Below are positions 33,804 to 42,211 of a stretch of DNA of 64,000 nt, piece by piece. The DNA comes from Paludibacteraceae bacterium (GTDB lineage: Bacteria > Bacteroidota > Bacteroidia > Bacteroidales > Paludibacteraceae): positions 1-64,000 of the forward strand of contig JAFWOU010000023.1 of NCBI GenBank assembly GCA_017509715.1, in the 5' to 3' direction. The translations under genes were made by a program, and so were the position numbers. Numbering within the stretch: the stretch's first letter is position 1; every line of letters starts with the position of its first letter. The notes under the pieces were generated by a model. It ran no database searches and was not told where the DNA came from. It was given only the letters and a program-made list of their open reading frames with translations.

Positions 33804-35063
33804 TTAATCCACCTTAATATCCGTATTCACATTCTTGCTTCCCCAGAGGGCATAGACGAAGATATACGCTACGCCGATGATCGGCACGATATAGCTCAGC
33901 AGGCAGTTGTGGGCTGCGATGGCGCTCTGTACGTAGGGCACTACGCCGCCACCTACTACCATCATCATGAATATACCGCTGGCCTTGGCCGTGTACTTAC
34001 CGAGCCCCTCGGTAGCCATGTTGAAGATGCATCCCCACATCACGGACGTGCACAGTCCGCACAGCATGATGAGCAGCGCTGCGATCGGCATAGCTTCCAT
34101 CTCCATGGCCCAGTTGGTGGGCATCATTACCGTCACGCTATCGCCCAGTGCTATGGCGGCACACATCAGCACGATGGCTGTAGCCGATACGCAGATCACC
34201 ATCGTGCGGCTCGATACTACGCTGCTCACGAACGATCCTATCGTACGTCCGGCGAGCATCAGTAGCCAGTAGAGGCTGGCGATGAAGGTGGCAGCGGCGA
34301 AGCCTGCGGCGGGTTTCAGATACGAGATCAGCGTAGCCGGGATACCTACCTCTACGCCTACGTAGAAGAAGATGGCGATCACGCCCAGCGTCAGGTGGCG
34401 GAAGGCCCACGGGCTGCGCTCGTAGCGTACTTCCTGTCCTGCGCCTTCTGGCTCAGCCAGCGGGGTGAAGTAGAGCACCGCAAAGATCAGGGCAAACACA
34501 CCCATGGCGATATAGAGCACCGTATTGACGTCGTCTATCTCCTTGCCGGCCAGGTTCTCGCCGATGATGGCACCTACGAGCATAGGCGTCAGCGCACCCG
34601 AGAGGGAGTTGAGCGTACCGCCGATGAGGTTGAGCTGGTTACCCTTGTTGCCGCCGCCGCCCAGCAGGTTGAGCATCGGGTTAGTGACGGTATTGAGCAT
34701 ACATACGCAGAAGCCGCATATCAGCGCGCCGCACAGGTAGATGGCGAAGCTGTCGGTGGCGCCGCTTGCCCACTGGATAGCGATGCCGATAAAGCCCAGC
34801 GCGATGGCAGCCAGGGCGGTCCGTTTGTAGCCGTACTTCGAGAGCAGGTTACCGGCAGGAATACCCATGATGAGGTAGGCCAGGAAGTTGAACAGGTTAC
34901 CCAGCATACCCATACGTTCGGCCTGTGCGGGATCGGTGAACGACTCGCCCCAAATCTTGCCCACGGGCGCTGCCAGGTTAGTCACGAAAGCGATCATCGC
35001 ATACAGAAACATCATCGCGATGATAGAGATGATTCTCAACGAATCCGATTGTTTTGTCTTCAT
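33804..35063 (-). CDS. MFS sugar transporter, FucP/GluP-like
   Basis: 419 residues from ATG 35063 (MKTKQSDSLRI). The longer frame from 35183 would run through the promoter, so it is rejected. About 12 membrane segments are seen, with the FHS-family features AYLIMGIPAGNLLSKYGYKRTALAA near residue 60 and GGTLNSLSGALTPMLVGA near 150. The family imports fucose, glucose, galactose or related sugars by proton symport. The exact sugar cannot be told from sequence. It is monocistronic and convergent with serS. Confidence 0.85.
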   Translation of the reverse strand: MKTKQSDSLRIISIIAMMFLYAMIAFVTNLAAPVGKIWGESFTDPAQAERMGMLGNLFNFLAYLIMGIPAGNLLSKYGYKRTALAAIALGFIGIAIQWASGATDSFAIYLCGALICGFCVCMLNTVTNPMLNLLGGGGNKGNQLNLIGGTLNSLSGALTPMLVGAIIGENLAGKEIDDVNTVLYIAMGVFALIFAVLYFTPLAEPEGAGQEVRYERSPWAFRHLTLGVIAIFFYVGVEVGIPATLISYLKPAAGFAAATFIASLYWLLMLAGRTIGSFVSSVVSSRTMVICVSATAIVLMCAAIALGDSVTVMMPTNWAMEMEAMPIAALLIMLCGLCTSVMWGCIFNMATEGLGKYTAKASGIFMMMVVGGGVVPYVQSAIAAHNCLLSYIVPIIGVAYIFVYALWGSKNVNTDIKVD

Positions 35064-35092
35064 ACGTATTAGCGTTTTAATGCAAATTTGGT

Positions 35093-35125
35093 GCAAAATT
35101 ACAAAAAAAAAATGATATGTGCAAA
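35093..35125 (-). promoter_or_regulatory. Promoter of the MFS transporter gene
   Basis: TTTG at 35125-35122, a 20-nt spacer starting CACATATC followed by a T run, then TAATTTTGC at 35101-35093. Confidence 0.8.
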
Positions 35126-35149
35126 TAAAATTCGCATATTGCTGCGGAT

Positions 35150-35168
35150 ATCTGCCAATTTGGCAGAT
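35150..35168. promoter_or_regulatory. Perfect 19-bp palindrome upstream of htpG
   Basis: ATCTGCCAA, one base, TTGGCAGAT: nine perfect pairs, 95 bp before the htpG start. A second TTGGCA lies at 35177. It may be a heat-shock operator. No regulator can be named. Confidence 0.6.
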
Positions 35169-35192
35169 AATAGGGGTTGGCATAGAAATTGA

Positions 35193-35252
35193 AGTTTAGA
35201 GTTTAGTGTTTAGAGATGAGTGTAGTTGAAAGTTTAGAGTTTAAAGTTTAAA
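35193..35252. repeat. GTTTAGA heptamers before htpG
   Basis: Units GTTTAGA, GTTTAGT, GTTTAGA, then after a short break GTTTAGA, GTTTAAA and GTTTAAA, ending 10 bp before the ATG. Confidence 0.85.
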
Positions 35253-35262
35253 ATATTATAAT

Positions 35263-37326
35263 ATGAGTAAAGGTAATATTGGGGTAACGTCGGATAACAT
35301 ATTCCCCGTCATCAAGAAATTTTTGTACAGCGACCACGAGATATTCTTGCGTGAGTTGATCTCGAATGCCGTAGATGCAACGCAGAAACTGAAGACCCTG
35401 TCGTCGGTTGGCGAAGCCAAGGGTGACCTGGGAGACCTGCGGGTACGCGTCACGATAGACAAAGCGAAGAAGACCCTGACCGTCTCGGACCACGGTATCG
35501 GCATGACGGCCGAGGAGGTGGATCGGTACATCAACCAGATTGCGTTCTCGGGTGCAGAAGAGTTTATTGAGAAGTACAAAGTGACAAAGGACAATGTACA
35601 AGGTGCCGGTATTATCGGTCACTTCGGACTGGGCTTCTACTCGTCGTTCATGGTGGCCGACAAGGTGGAGATATTCTCGCTCAGTTACCGCGAGGATGCC
35701 AAGGCCGTTCACTGGAGTTGCGAGGGCTCGCCGGAGTACACAATGGAGGAGACGATCAAAGCCGAGCGCGGTACGGACATCGTGCTGCACCTGAATGAGG
35801 AGTTCAGCCAGTACCTGGAGGACGCGACGATAGAGGGACTGCTCAAGAAATACTGCAAGTTCCTGCCCGTAGAGATTGCTTTCGGCAAGAAGAAAGAATG
35901 GAAAGACGGCAAGCAAGTAGTGGTCTGTGACCAGGACGGAAACGAAGAGGAGAACATCATCAACGACACCAATCCGGCATGGACCAAGAAGCCGTCGGAA
36001 CTGAAGGACGAAGACTACGATACGTTCTACCACGAGCTGTACCCGATGCAGATGGAGGAACCGCTCTTCCATATCCACCTGAACGTGGATTATCCGTTCC
36101 ACCTGACGGGAATCCTGTACTTCCCGAAGATCAAGAGCAACCTGGACGTAAAACGCAACAAGATACAGCTGTACTGCAACCAAGTGTACGTGACCGACGA
36201 GGTGGAGAATATCGTGCCGGAGTACCTGACCCTGCTGCACGGCGTGATCGACAGTCCGGATATCCCGCTCAACGTGAGCCGCTCGTATTTGCAGAGCGAC
36301 AACAACGTCAAGAAGATCTCAGGCTATATCACCAAGAAAGTGGCTGACAAATTGGCAGAACTGTACAAGGCCGACAAAGAGGACTTCGCCAAGAAATGGG
36401 ACGACATTAAGATGTTTATCCAGTTTGGTATGCTGACGGATGAGAAATTCTACGAGAAAGCCAAAGGCTTCGCCCTGCTTAAGAATATCGCCGGCGAGTA
36501 CCTGCCGCTGGGTGAATATACCGCTAAGGTCAAGGACGCACAGACCGACAAGGACGGCAACCTGGTGCTGCTCTACACCAACGATCCGGATGCCCACTAC
36601 ACCTACATCGAACGCGCAAAGCAGAAAGGCTACGACGTGCTGGTGATGGACGGCGAACTGGATGTGCATTGCATGTCGCAAGCCGAGCAGCGGAGTGCCT
36701 CCGCAGTCGAAAAAGATGGTGAAAAACCGCAAACGCTACGCTTCGTACGCGTGGACAGCGATACGATCGAGAACCTGATTAAGAAAGAAGACGCCGAGAA
36801 GGATACGTATACCGACGAGCAGAAAGAGGGACTGCGTAAGGCTTTTGAGGCGTTGCTGCCGAGCCCGGAGGACAAGCTGCGCTACTATGTCAGCTGCGAG
36901 GCGGCTGCCAAGGACGCACTGCCTGTATTCCTGACCCAGAACGAGTTCATGCGTCGTATGAAGGAGATGGCTGCGCATCAGCAAGGCATGGCGTTCTACG
37001 GACAGATGCCTGACCAGTACAACCTGGTAGTGAACACCAACCACCCGCTGATCCAAGAACTGGTAGGCAAAGAGACGAGCGAAGAAGTACAGGAAGAAGT
37101 ACAAAGGGACAATGTACAAGGTACAAAGGAAGAAGTACAAAGGGACAATGTACAAGGTACAAAGGAAGAAGAGAAGCCTCAGGAGACCGTCACCAAGACC
37201 GTTTATAAGTTAGAGGGCGAGGATGAGCGACTGAAACAACTGATCGATATCGCGTTGCTGGCCAGCGGTCAACTGAAAGGCGAAGCACTGGCACGGTTTG
37301 TGAACCGTTCGGTGGAACTGCTATAA
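35263..37326 (+). CDS. htpG: HtpG, Hsp90-family chaperone
   Basis: 687 residues. The GHKL ATPase domain covers about 1-215, with ELISNAVDATQKLK near 30, SDHGIGMTAEEVDRYINQIA near 73 and GHFGLGFYSSFMV near 121. The middle domain and the C-terminal dimerisation domain follow. Three spots carry repeat-derived peptides: [11 protein letters not shown] near 107-117, where homologues have only about four residues; RSASAVEKDGEKP near 479; and a perfect duplication of EEVQRDNVQGTK near 611-634 in the charged C-terminal linker. The GHKL lid can be expected to tolerate such loops. The gene has its own upstream region with a palindrome, as expected for a stress gene. Confidence 0.95.
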   Translation: MSKGNIGVTSDNIFPVIKKFLYSDHEIFLRELISNAVDATQKLKTLSSVGEAKGDLGDLRVRVTIDKAKKTLTVSDHGIGMTAEEVDRYINQIAFSGAEEFIEKYKVTKDNVQGAGIIGHFGLGFYSSFMVADKVEIFSLSYREDAKAVHWSCEGSPEYTMEETIKAERGTDIVLHLNEEFSQYLEDATIEGLLKKYCKFLPVEIAFGKKKEWKDGKQVVVCDQDGNEEENIINDTNPAWTKKPSELKDEDYDTFYHELYPMQMEEPLFHIHLNVDYPFHLTGILYFPKIKSNLDVKRNKIQLYCNQVYVTDEVENIVPEYLTLLHGVIDSPDIPLNVSRSYLQSDNNVKKISGYITKKVADKLAELYKADKEDFAKKWDDIKMFIQFGMLTDEKFYEKAKGFALLKNIAGEYLPLGEYTAKVKDAQTDKDGNLVLLYTNDPDAHYTYIERAKQKGYDVLVMDGELDVHCMSQAEQRSASAVEKDGEKPQTLRFVRVDSDTIENLIKKEDAEKDTYTDEQKEGLRKAFEALLPSPEDKLRYYVSCEAAAKDALPVFLTQNEFMRRMKEMAAHQQGMAFYGQMPDQYNLVVNTNHPLIQELVGKETSEEVQEEVQRDNVQGTKEEVQRDNVQGTKEEEKPQETVTKTVYKLEGEDERLKQLIDIALLASGQLKGEALARFVNRSVELL
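35573..35602 (+). repeat. GTACAAA/GTGACAA repeat inside htpG ATPase domain
   Basis: Units AGTACAAA, GTGACAAA, GGACAATGTACAA encode KVTKDNVQG next to the ATP-lid motif. The peptide is shared with MurE (25979-26010). Confidence 0.8.
37088..37159 (+). repeat. 36-bp direct duplication inside htpG
   Basis: Two perfect tandem copies of a 36-bp unit rich in GTACAAAG encode EEVQRDNVQGTK twice. The unit itself is built from degenerate GTACAAA words. Confidence 0.9.
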
Positions 37327-37327
37327 G

Positions 37328-38347
37328 CTAACGGAGACGCTTTGCCCAACGGCAGAGAAAGGCGAACCACTCCTCAGCACTCGTGGCTGCGGGGTGGTTT
37401 TCTTTTGTCGCTCCCACGCACGTTAAATAAAAATGTGCGTGGGTGCCCTTCAGCAGGCAGAGGTTGTTCTGCTTGTCCTGCACCAAGTTGCCGGCATAGG
37501 CTGCGGGGATGAAGACGCCGAGACCTACGGTCTCCTTGGCATACTTGACGCTGTCGTTCACCGGCCAATCGGTGCCCCAGGAATGTAGGAGAACTCCGTT
37601 CTCCGGTTGAAGGTTGAAAGTTGAACGTTGAAAGTCTCCGCCTTTGGCGGGGATCATCTGGACGCCGGTACATAAGCCTTTTACGGGCTGGGAGAGGTAG
37701 ACGTCGCAGCGCATGTCGCGATGACCGGCATGCATGGTGTATTGGACGGTCATATCCACCGACTTACCCTCTACCTGCCAACCGCGTACAGCCACCTCGA
37801 TGACGGCTTCGTTGCGGGTCTGGCGGACGATACGTTGCGAGCGTTCGGCCACGGGCTCGATATGCACCATTTTCTGGCCGTTCCAGTACTTGACAGAGCC
37901 GACACCTACCGTTCCGCTGACGCGGAGGATATCGTCGCCGTAACCTGCACGGAGCAGGCTGTCGTTGGGGTACCAATAGCTCTGCGCAAGTTCCAATTGC
38001 GGCGTACGCTTGCAGTAGGGATCGATGGTATGCTTGCGGTCGAAATAGATGCGATAAGCCATCTGTTCAGACTCTACGGCTACGCCGTGATGGTGGAGCT
38101 GGTGGTAGGTATCTACGTCCGGGCTGTCAGTCCACTCGGTGACAGGATAGCAATGGCGCATCTTCGTGCCCTCGTAGAGCACGGCATAACCGGGACGGAG
38201 AGAATCCGCCTCGGTGCCGATACGCCAGAAGGAAGTGGCTACTCGCGGGGAGCAGGAGACTAGGCAAGTTAGGAAGCCTAGGCATCCTAGGAAACCTAGG
38301 CATCCTAGGAAACCTAGGCGACCTATGAGTTTATTTCCACGTAACAT
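37328..38347 (-). CDS. DUF4861 lipoprotein (pectin locus)
   Basis: 339 residues. The sequence after the signal, with SEQMAYRIYFDRKHTIDPYCK, GYGDDILRVSGTVGVGSVKYWNG and the GHRDMRCDVYL region, fits DUF4861, a family found in pectin utilisation loci. It overlaps the GH28 gene upstream by 17 bp. The lipoprotein signal is unusual: MLRGNKLIGR is followed by LGFLGC repeated, ending in CLVSC with the lipid Cys near residue 32. This hydrophobic core is a direct translation of a 9-bp tandem repeat. A second repeat-derived stretch, GGDFQRSTFNLQPEN near 240, comes from GTTGAAR heptamers. Enzymatic role unknown. Confidence 0.8.
   Translation of the reverse strand: MLRGNKLIGRLGFLGCLGFLGCLGFLTCLVSCSPRVATSFWRIGTEADSLRPGYAVLYEGTKMRHCYPVTEWTDSPDVDTYHQLHHHGVAVESEQMAYRIYFDRKHTIDPYCKRTPQLELAQSYWYPNDSLLRAGYGDDILRVSGTVGVGSVKYWNGQKMVHIEPVAERSQRIVRQTRNEAVIEVAVRGWQVEGKSVDMTVQYTMHAGHRDMRCDVYLSQPVKGLCTGVQMIPAKGGDFQRSTFNLQPENGVLLHSWGTDWPVNDSVKYAKETVGLGVFIPAAYAGNLVQDKQNNLCLLKGTHAHFYLTCVGATKENHPAATSAEEWFAFLCRWAKRLR
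37601..37635 (-). repeat. GTTGAAR heptamers inside the DUF4861 gene
   Basis: Units GTTGAAG, GTTGAAA, GTTGAAC, GTTGAAA encode FQRSTFNLQ in the protein. Confidence 0.85.
38260..38328 (-). repeat. 9-bp tandem repeat encoding a lipoprotein signal peptide
   Basis: On the plus strand, units such as CATCCTAGG and AAACCTAGG repeat about six times with degenerate flanks. Translated on the minus strand they give LGFLGC repeats. Confidence 0.95.
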
Positions 38348-39875
38348 TGGTCACAGTAGGAGCCAGGACAAAGGCGTTGCCATCGGTGGGAATGATCTGG
38401 ACGTTGTCGATCACGAGGCCGTCGGTCTGGCGCAGCAGAGCACCTTCCTGGCCCTGCATCTTGATGTTGCGGAGCTGGACGTTCTGTATCTTCATCTCGG
38501 GCAGACCGTTGAAGTACATGCAGCGCTTGACGTTGGTGGCGGTGCAATCCGAGATATAGATATTCTTAAACTGCGGCGTCTCGGCGCTCACGGCCGGTGC
38601 CTCGGCATTCATACGTGCGGCCAGTTCTTCCTCGGTTTCCTCACCGGCACCCTTGCCGCCATAGAAGAGGTCGAAGAGCAGGGCTTCGTTGGGGATGTTG
38701 CACATATGGACGTTGCGGATGTAGATATTCTCCACGATGCCGCCACGACCGCGGGTGGACTTGAAGCGCAGACCTACGTCGGTGCCGATATAGAGATTGT
38801 TCATCACCTGGATATTCTTGATGCCACCCGACATCTCGGAGCCTACTACGAAACCGCCGTGACCATGATAGACCACGCATTGGTCTACGACCACATTCTC
38901 GGTGGGCACACCGCGATCGCGTCCGGGTTGGTTCTTGCCCGACTTCATGCATATAGCATCGTCACCGACGTCGAACTGGCAACGCTGGATGAGCACGTTG
39001 CGGCACGACTCTACGTCTACGCCGTCACCGTTCTGGCTGTACCAGGGGTTGCGGACGTTGAGGTCGCTCATGATGAGGTTGTCGCAGAGCATGGGATGGA
39101 GGTTCCATGCGGGTGAGTTCTCGAAGGTGACACCCTCGAGCAAGATATTCTGGCAGCCCACGAAGTGGAGCATCACGGGACGTAGGAACGATTTGATCTT
39201 GTTCCAGTCGTTCGGATCGGTTACGACGGGTACGTTCTGGTCCTCGCAGAGCGACTGTGCATAGACCGAACCGGAGTCGGGATACCAGACGTTGTTGACC
39301 ACGATGCCGCCTTTTTCCTTCAAGTGCTTCTTCCACTGTGCGTCGGTCATCTTGGATTTCTTGAGCGGACGCCACCAGTCGCCGTTACCATTGAAGACAC
39401 CGTGACCGGTGATGGCTATGTTGACCTGCATAAAGGCATGGATGGGCGAGGTGCAGCGCTTGGTGGGGATACCCTCAAACCAGGTGTCGTACATCTCGTA
39501 GAGGCTCAGGTCGTGGGAGAAAGAGATGAAGCTATTGGGTTCGGTATATAGCCGTACGTTGGAGCGGAGCGTGATCGGACCGGTGGTGTACATGCCGGCA
39601 GGGATGATGACGGTGCCGCCACCCTGTGCGTTGCAGCGGTCGATAGCGTCCTGGATAGCACGGGTAGAGAGCTCCATACCCGTAGGATCTGCTCCGTAGT
39701 CGAGCACGTTGTAGGTCTTCTTGCCGAAGGTGGGCACGGTGACCTTAGGCATCTTAAACTCGGCCTGACGGCTGAGTGCGTTTGCCTCTTTCTGGGTCAT
39801 CTGTTGATACGACGGACGAGCCTGCAGCGATACTGCAGCGCATAGAATGATGATCGAAACAAATATCTTTTTCAT
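38331..39875 (-). CDS. GH28 polygalacturonase
   Basis: 514 residues. Signal peptide MKKIFVSIIILCAAVSLQA. The parallel beta-helix enzyme shows the GH28 signatures: YSQNGDGVDVESC near residue 286 with the first aspartate, DVGDDAICMKSG near 304 with the catalytic pair, YHGHGGFVVGSE near 338, and GLRFKSTRGRGG near 368 (RIK in many homologues). N-terminal NVLDYGADPTG is typical. It cleaves galacturonan, probably in the periplasm. A low-complexity stretch EETEEELAARMNAEAPAVS interrupts the helix near 415. With DUF4861 downstream it forms a small pectin unit; no SusCD pair is adjacent. Confidence 0.93.
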   Translation of the reverse strand: MKKIFVSIIILCAAVSLQARPSYQQMTQKEANALSRQAEFKMPKVTVPTFGKKTYNVLDYGADPTGMELSTRAIQDAIDRCNAQGGGTVIIPAGMYTTGPITLRSNVRLYTEPNSFISFSHDLSLYEMYDTWFEGIPTKRCTSPIHAFMQVNIAITGHGVFNGNGDWWRPLKKSKMTDAQWKKHLKEKGGIVVNNVWYPDSGSVYAQSLCEDQNVPVVTDPNDWNKIKSFLRPVMLHFVGCQNILLEGVTFENSPAWNLHPMLCDNLIMSDLNVRNPWYSQNGDGVDVESCRNVLIQRCQFDVGDDAICMKSGKNQPGRDRGVPTENVVVDQCVVYHGHGGFVVGSEMSGGIKNIQVMNNLYIGTDVGLRFKSTRGRGGIVENIYIRNVHMCNIPNEALLFDLFYGGKGAGEETEEELAARMNAEAPAVSAETPQFKNIYISDCTATNVKRCMYFNGLPEMKIQNVQLRNIKMQGQEGALLRQTDGLVIDNVQIIPTDGNAFVLAPTVTNVTWK

Positions 39876-39904
39876 GATAGCATGTGTTTATCCGATTTTG
39901 CGTT

Positions 39905-39913
39905 GCAAAATTA
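39905..39913 (-). promoter_or_regulatory. Possible -7 box for the GH28 gene
   Basis: TAATTTTGC, 29 nt before the GH28 start. The expected -33 position lacks TTTG, so the promoter may need an activator or be weak. Confidence 0.5.
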
Positions 39914-39939
39914 CTGCTTTTTTTCCAGATCGGTGTGCA

Positions 39940-40698
39940 CTATTTGGTAGAAAATGGTGCAAAAATTGTTGCGGGGTACTGAATCTGCTCCAAAAAGAGT
40001 CCTCGGGCGTCGGCCGACTGGCCTGCGGAGGCACGCGACTGGGCATGGATGATGGCGAGGAACTGCTCGGGGGAGAGTTTGCCTCGTCCCACATCGAAGA
40101 GCGTACCGACAACGGCGCGCACCATATTGCGAAGGAAGCGGTCGGCGGTGATGGTGAAGTAGGCTTCGTCCTCATTTTCCCGGGTCCAGTAGGCTTCGCG
40201 TACGTCGCATATCGTGGTCTTGACATCGGTATGGATGCGGCAGAAGGAGGCGAAGTCCTGGCGTCCGCGCAGAAGCTCTGCGGCACGGTTCATAGCCTCG
40301 AAGTCGAGTCCCGGCGCTACGCGGGTACGGGTGCGGTAGGCAAAGGGATCTTTGCGCGTAGTGATATAGTAGCGATAGGTGCGGGAGGTGGCATCAAAGC
40401 GTGCGTGCGCGTCCGCGCATACGCGTACTATATCATATATAGCTATCGACTCGGGCAGGAGGGCGTTGAGTCGATGGGTGAGGTTGTCGGGTAGAGCCTG
40501 TTCGGCATCAAAATGCGCCCACATACAGCGTGCATGTACACCTGCGTCGGTGCGTCCGGCAAAGGTGAGCGGGGTAGGCGTACGCAGGATGGTCGCCATG
40601 GCTTCTTCCATGGTCTGCTGGACGGACGAGGCGTTAGGCTGGGTCTGCGAGCCGTGGAAATCAGTGCCGAGGTAGGCGAATCGAATGAAGTAGCGCAT
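39940..40698 (-). CDS. truA: TruA, tRNA pseudouridine(38-40) synthase
   Basis: 252 residues from ATG 40698 (MRYFIRFAYLGTDFHGSQTQ); a start 24 bp earlier is possible. The catalytic aspartate is in GRTDAGVHA (Asp51). HFDAEQALPDNLTHRLNALLP, ARFDATSRTYRYYI and the C-terminal DRFLRNMVRAVVGTLFDVGRGK are all family motifs. It modifies uridines 38-40 in the anticodon arm. The start lies inside the end of the upstream flippase gene (38-bp overlap). Confidence 0.93.
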   Translation of the reverse strand: MRYFIRFAYLGTDFHGSQTQPNASSVQQTMEEAMATILRTPTPLTFAGRTDAGVHARCMWAHFDAEQALPDNLTHRLNALLPESIAIYDIVRVCADAHARFDATSRTYRYYITTRKDPFAYRTRTRVAPGLDFEAMNRAAELLRGRQDFASFCRIHTDVKTTICDVREAYWTRENEDEAYFTITADRFLRNMVRAVVGTLFDVGRGKLSPEQFLAIIHAQSRASAGQSADARGLFLEQIQYPATIFAPFSTK

Positions 40699-42157
40699 GG
40701 ATCTCGGGGGATAATTGGGCATGGTAGGCTATCCATAGTCCGCCTCCGAGCAGGATGACGGAGCGCAGGATGCTACTCAGCCATATGTTCGGGATGGGCA
40801 GATAGCGAACCAAGAGCATGTTAAGCAGGAATATAGCGATGAGCAGGGCCAGGATGGCATACCATCGGCGATGGAGGATACGTATGCCGTAGAGGCGCAC
40901 CGTCAGCAGGATGAGCACGAAATAGAGGGCGTAGGCGATGAGGTTGCTCCACGCCGCGCCGGTCATACCATAGCGGGGAATGAGCAGGCTATTGAGCACC
41001 ATAGCCGTGATGGTCAGCACAAAGGAATAGACCATGGAGAGGGCATACAGGCGCGAGTAGTTGAGCGTATTGAGGCAGATCGAGAAGGTAGCCAGGATCA
41101 GTTGGGAGACGCTCAGGATGAGCACTACGTCGCGTGCGGAGGCATAGGTTTGGCCGTTAGGCAGGACGTGGAAGATCAGGTCGATATTGAGCCAGATAGC
41201 GAGCATGATGAAACCGCCTATGAGCAGCAGGTTGCTCGTGACTTGGCGCACGAGGTGGGAGCATTGGTCGAGGTCCCGGTCCTTGAGCGTCTGGGCTATC
41301 TGGGGCGAGGCGATGGCCGTGACGGAGCGATACGGTATGCTGACCATGACGGCTATATAGGTGGCGATAGCGAATATACCGGTGCTGTCGAGTCCCATCT
41401 TAGCCGTGATGAAGAACGAGGACAGGATGGGAGCGAGTGTGCCGGCCAGGGCCGAGACGATGAGAAAACCGGTGTAGGTGAGGTAGCGCCGGATGAGCGG
41501 ATGGTTTTGGCGCAGCCAGGGCCAGTCGGGCCGCAGGCTGATGTGGCCGAGATGGAAGAGATAGATGATGTTGATGAGCGCTGCCACGCCGTAGTTGAGG
41601 CATATGCCGATCATCAGTCCGTCGAGCGAGAGGACGTGGAAGGCATAGAGCAGGTAGAGGATGAGCAGGCCGACACGGACGATGAGTTCGCGTACGGCGC
41701 GCGGCAGCACGATATGCATGAGCACGTTAGCGCTGGTCTCTGCTACCTGCTGATAGAGCATGAAGAAGGCGAGTGGCAGAACGAGGTAGTAGTAGTGGAT
41801 GAAGAGCGGTGATTTCTCGCCAAACCAAGCAGCCAGGGGCACATGGCAAGCGCAGTAGATGGCTGCAAACAGGCCGAAGCCGATGAGCGGCACGACGAGT
41901 GCCCAGAAGAAAAAGCCATGAGAGAGCTGTCCGTCTTCGGACTTGAAATAAGGCGAGAAACGGATGAGCGAACTGCTGGTACCCAGTTGGGCGAGACCGA
42001 TAAACAGCGTGGCGGCATCGATGAATACGCGTGCCAACCCGATTTCCTCAGCCGTGAGGAAACGGGTCAGCACGAAGAACGTAGTCACGAATCCGACCGC
42101 TATACCGAGGTAGGTGACGATCGTGCCGCGCAAGGACTGTTTAGCGATAATACCCAA
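40661..42157 (-). CDS. Oligosaccharide flippase (Wzx/MATE-like)
   Basis: 498 residues with about 14 membrane segments from the first residues on (AKQSLRGTIVTYLGIAVGFV, FFVLTRFLTAEEIGLARVF). It has the even topology and glycine-rich N-terminal motif of the polysaccharide transporter branch of the MOP superfamily. Such proteins flip lipid-linked oligosaccharides across the inner membrane. No glycosyltransferases adjoin, so the substrate is unknown. A second, different flippase is encoded at 45524-46990; the two are not recent duplicates, since their sequences differ throughout. It overlaps truA by 38 bp. Confidence 0.85.
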   Translation of the reverse strand: MGIIAKQSLRGTIVTYLGIAVGFVTTFFVLTRFLTAEEIGLARVFIDAATLFIGLAQLGTSSSLIRFSPYFKSEDGQLSHGFFFWALVVPLIGFGLFAAIYCACHVPLAAWFGEKSPLFIHYYYLVLPLAFFMLYQQVAETSANVLMHIVLPRAVRELIVRVGLLILYLLYAFHVLSLDGLMIGICLNYGVAALINIIYLFHLGHISLRPDWPWLRQNHPLIRRYLTYTGFLIVSALAGTLAPILSSFFITAKMGLDSTGIFAIATYIAVMVSIPYRSVTAIASPQIAQTLKDRDLDQCSHLVRQVTSNLLLIGGFIMLAIWLNIDLIFHVLPNGQTYASARDVVLILSVSQLILATFSICLNTLNYSRLYALSMVYSFVLTITAMVLNSLLIPRYGMTGAAWSNLIAYALYFVLILLTVRLYGIRILHRRWYAILALLIAIFLLNMLLVRYLPIPNIWLSSILRSVILLGGGLWIAYHAQLSPEIHALLHSIRLPRH

Positions 42158-42160
42158 AGT

Positions 42161-42211
42161 AATTTACGATTTACGATTTACGATTTGGTCATTTACCATT
42201 TGGCTATTTTA
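42161..42211. repeat. TTTACGA heptamers between FKBP and flippase genes
   Basis: Units ATTTACG three times, then ATTTGGTC, ATTTACC, ATTTGGC. This is the same family as 25551-25582 and 29340-29378. Confidence 0.9.

Noticed and set aside
35177..35194. Sigma-54 type promoter before htpG (TTGGCATAGAAATTGAAG)
   Set aside because: The -12 element lacks the GC pair, so the match is incomplete.
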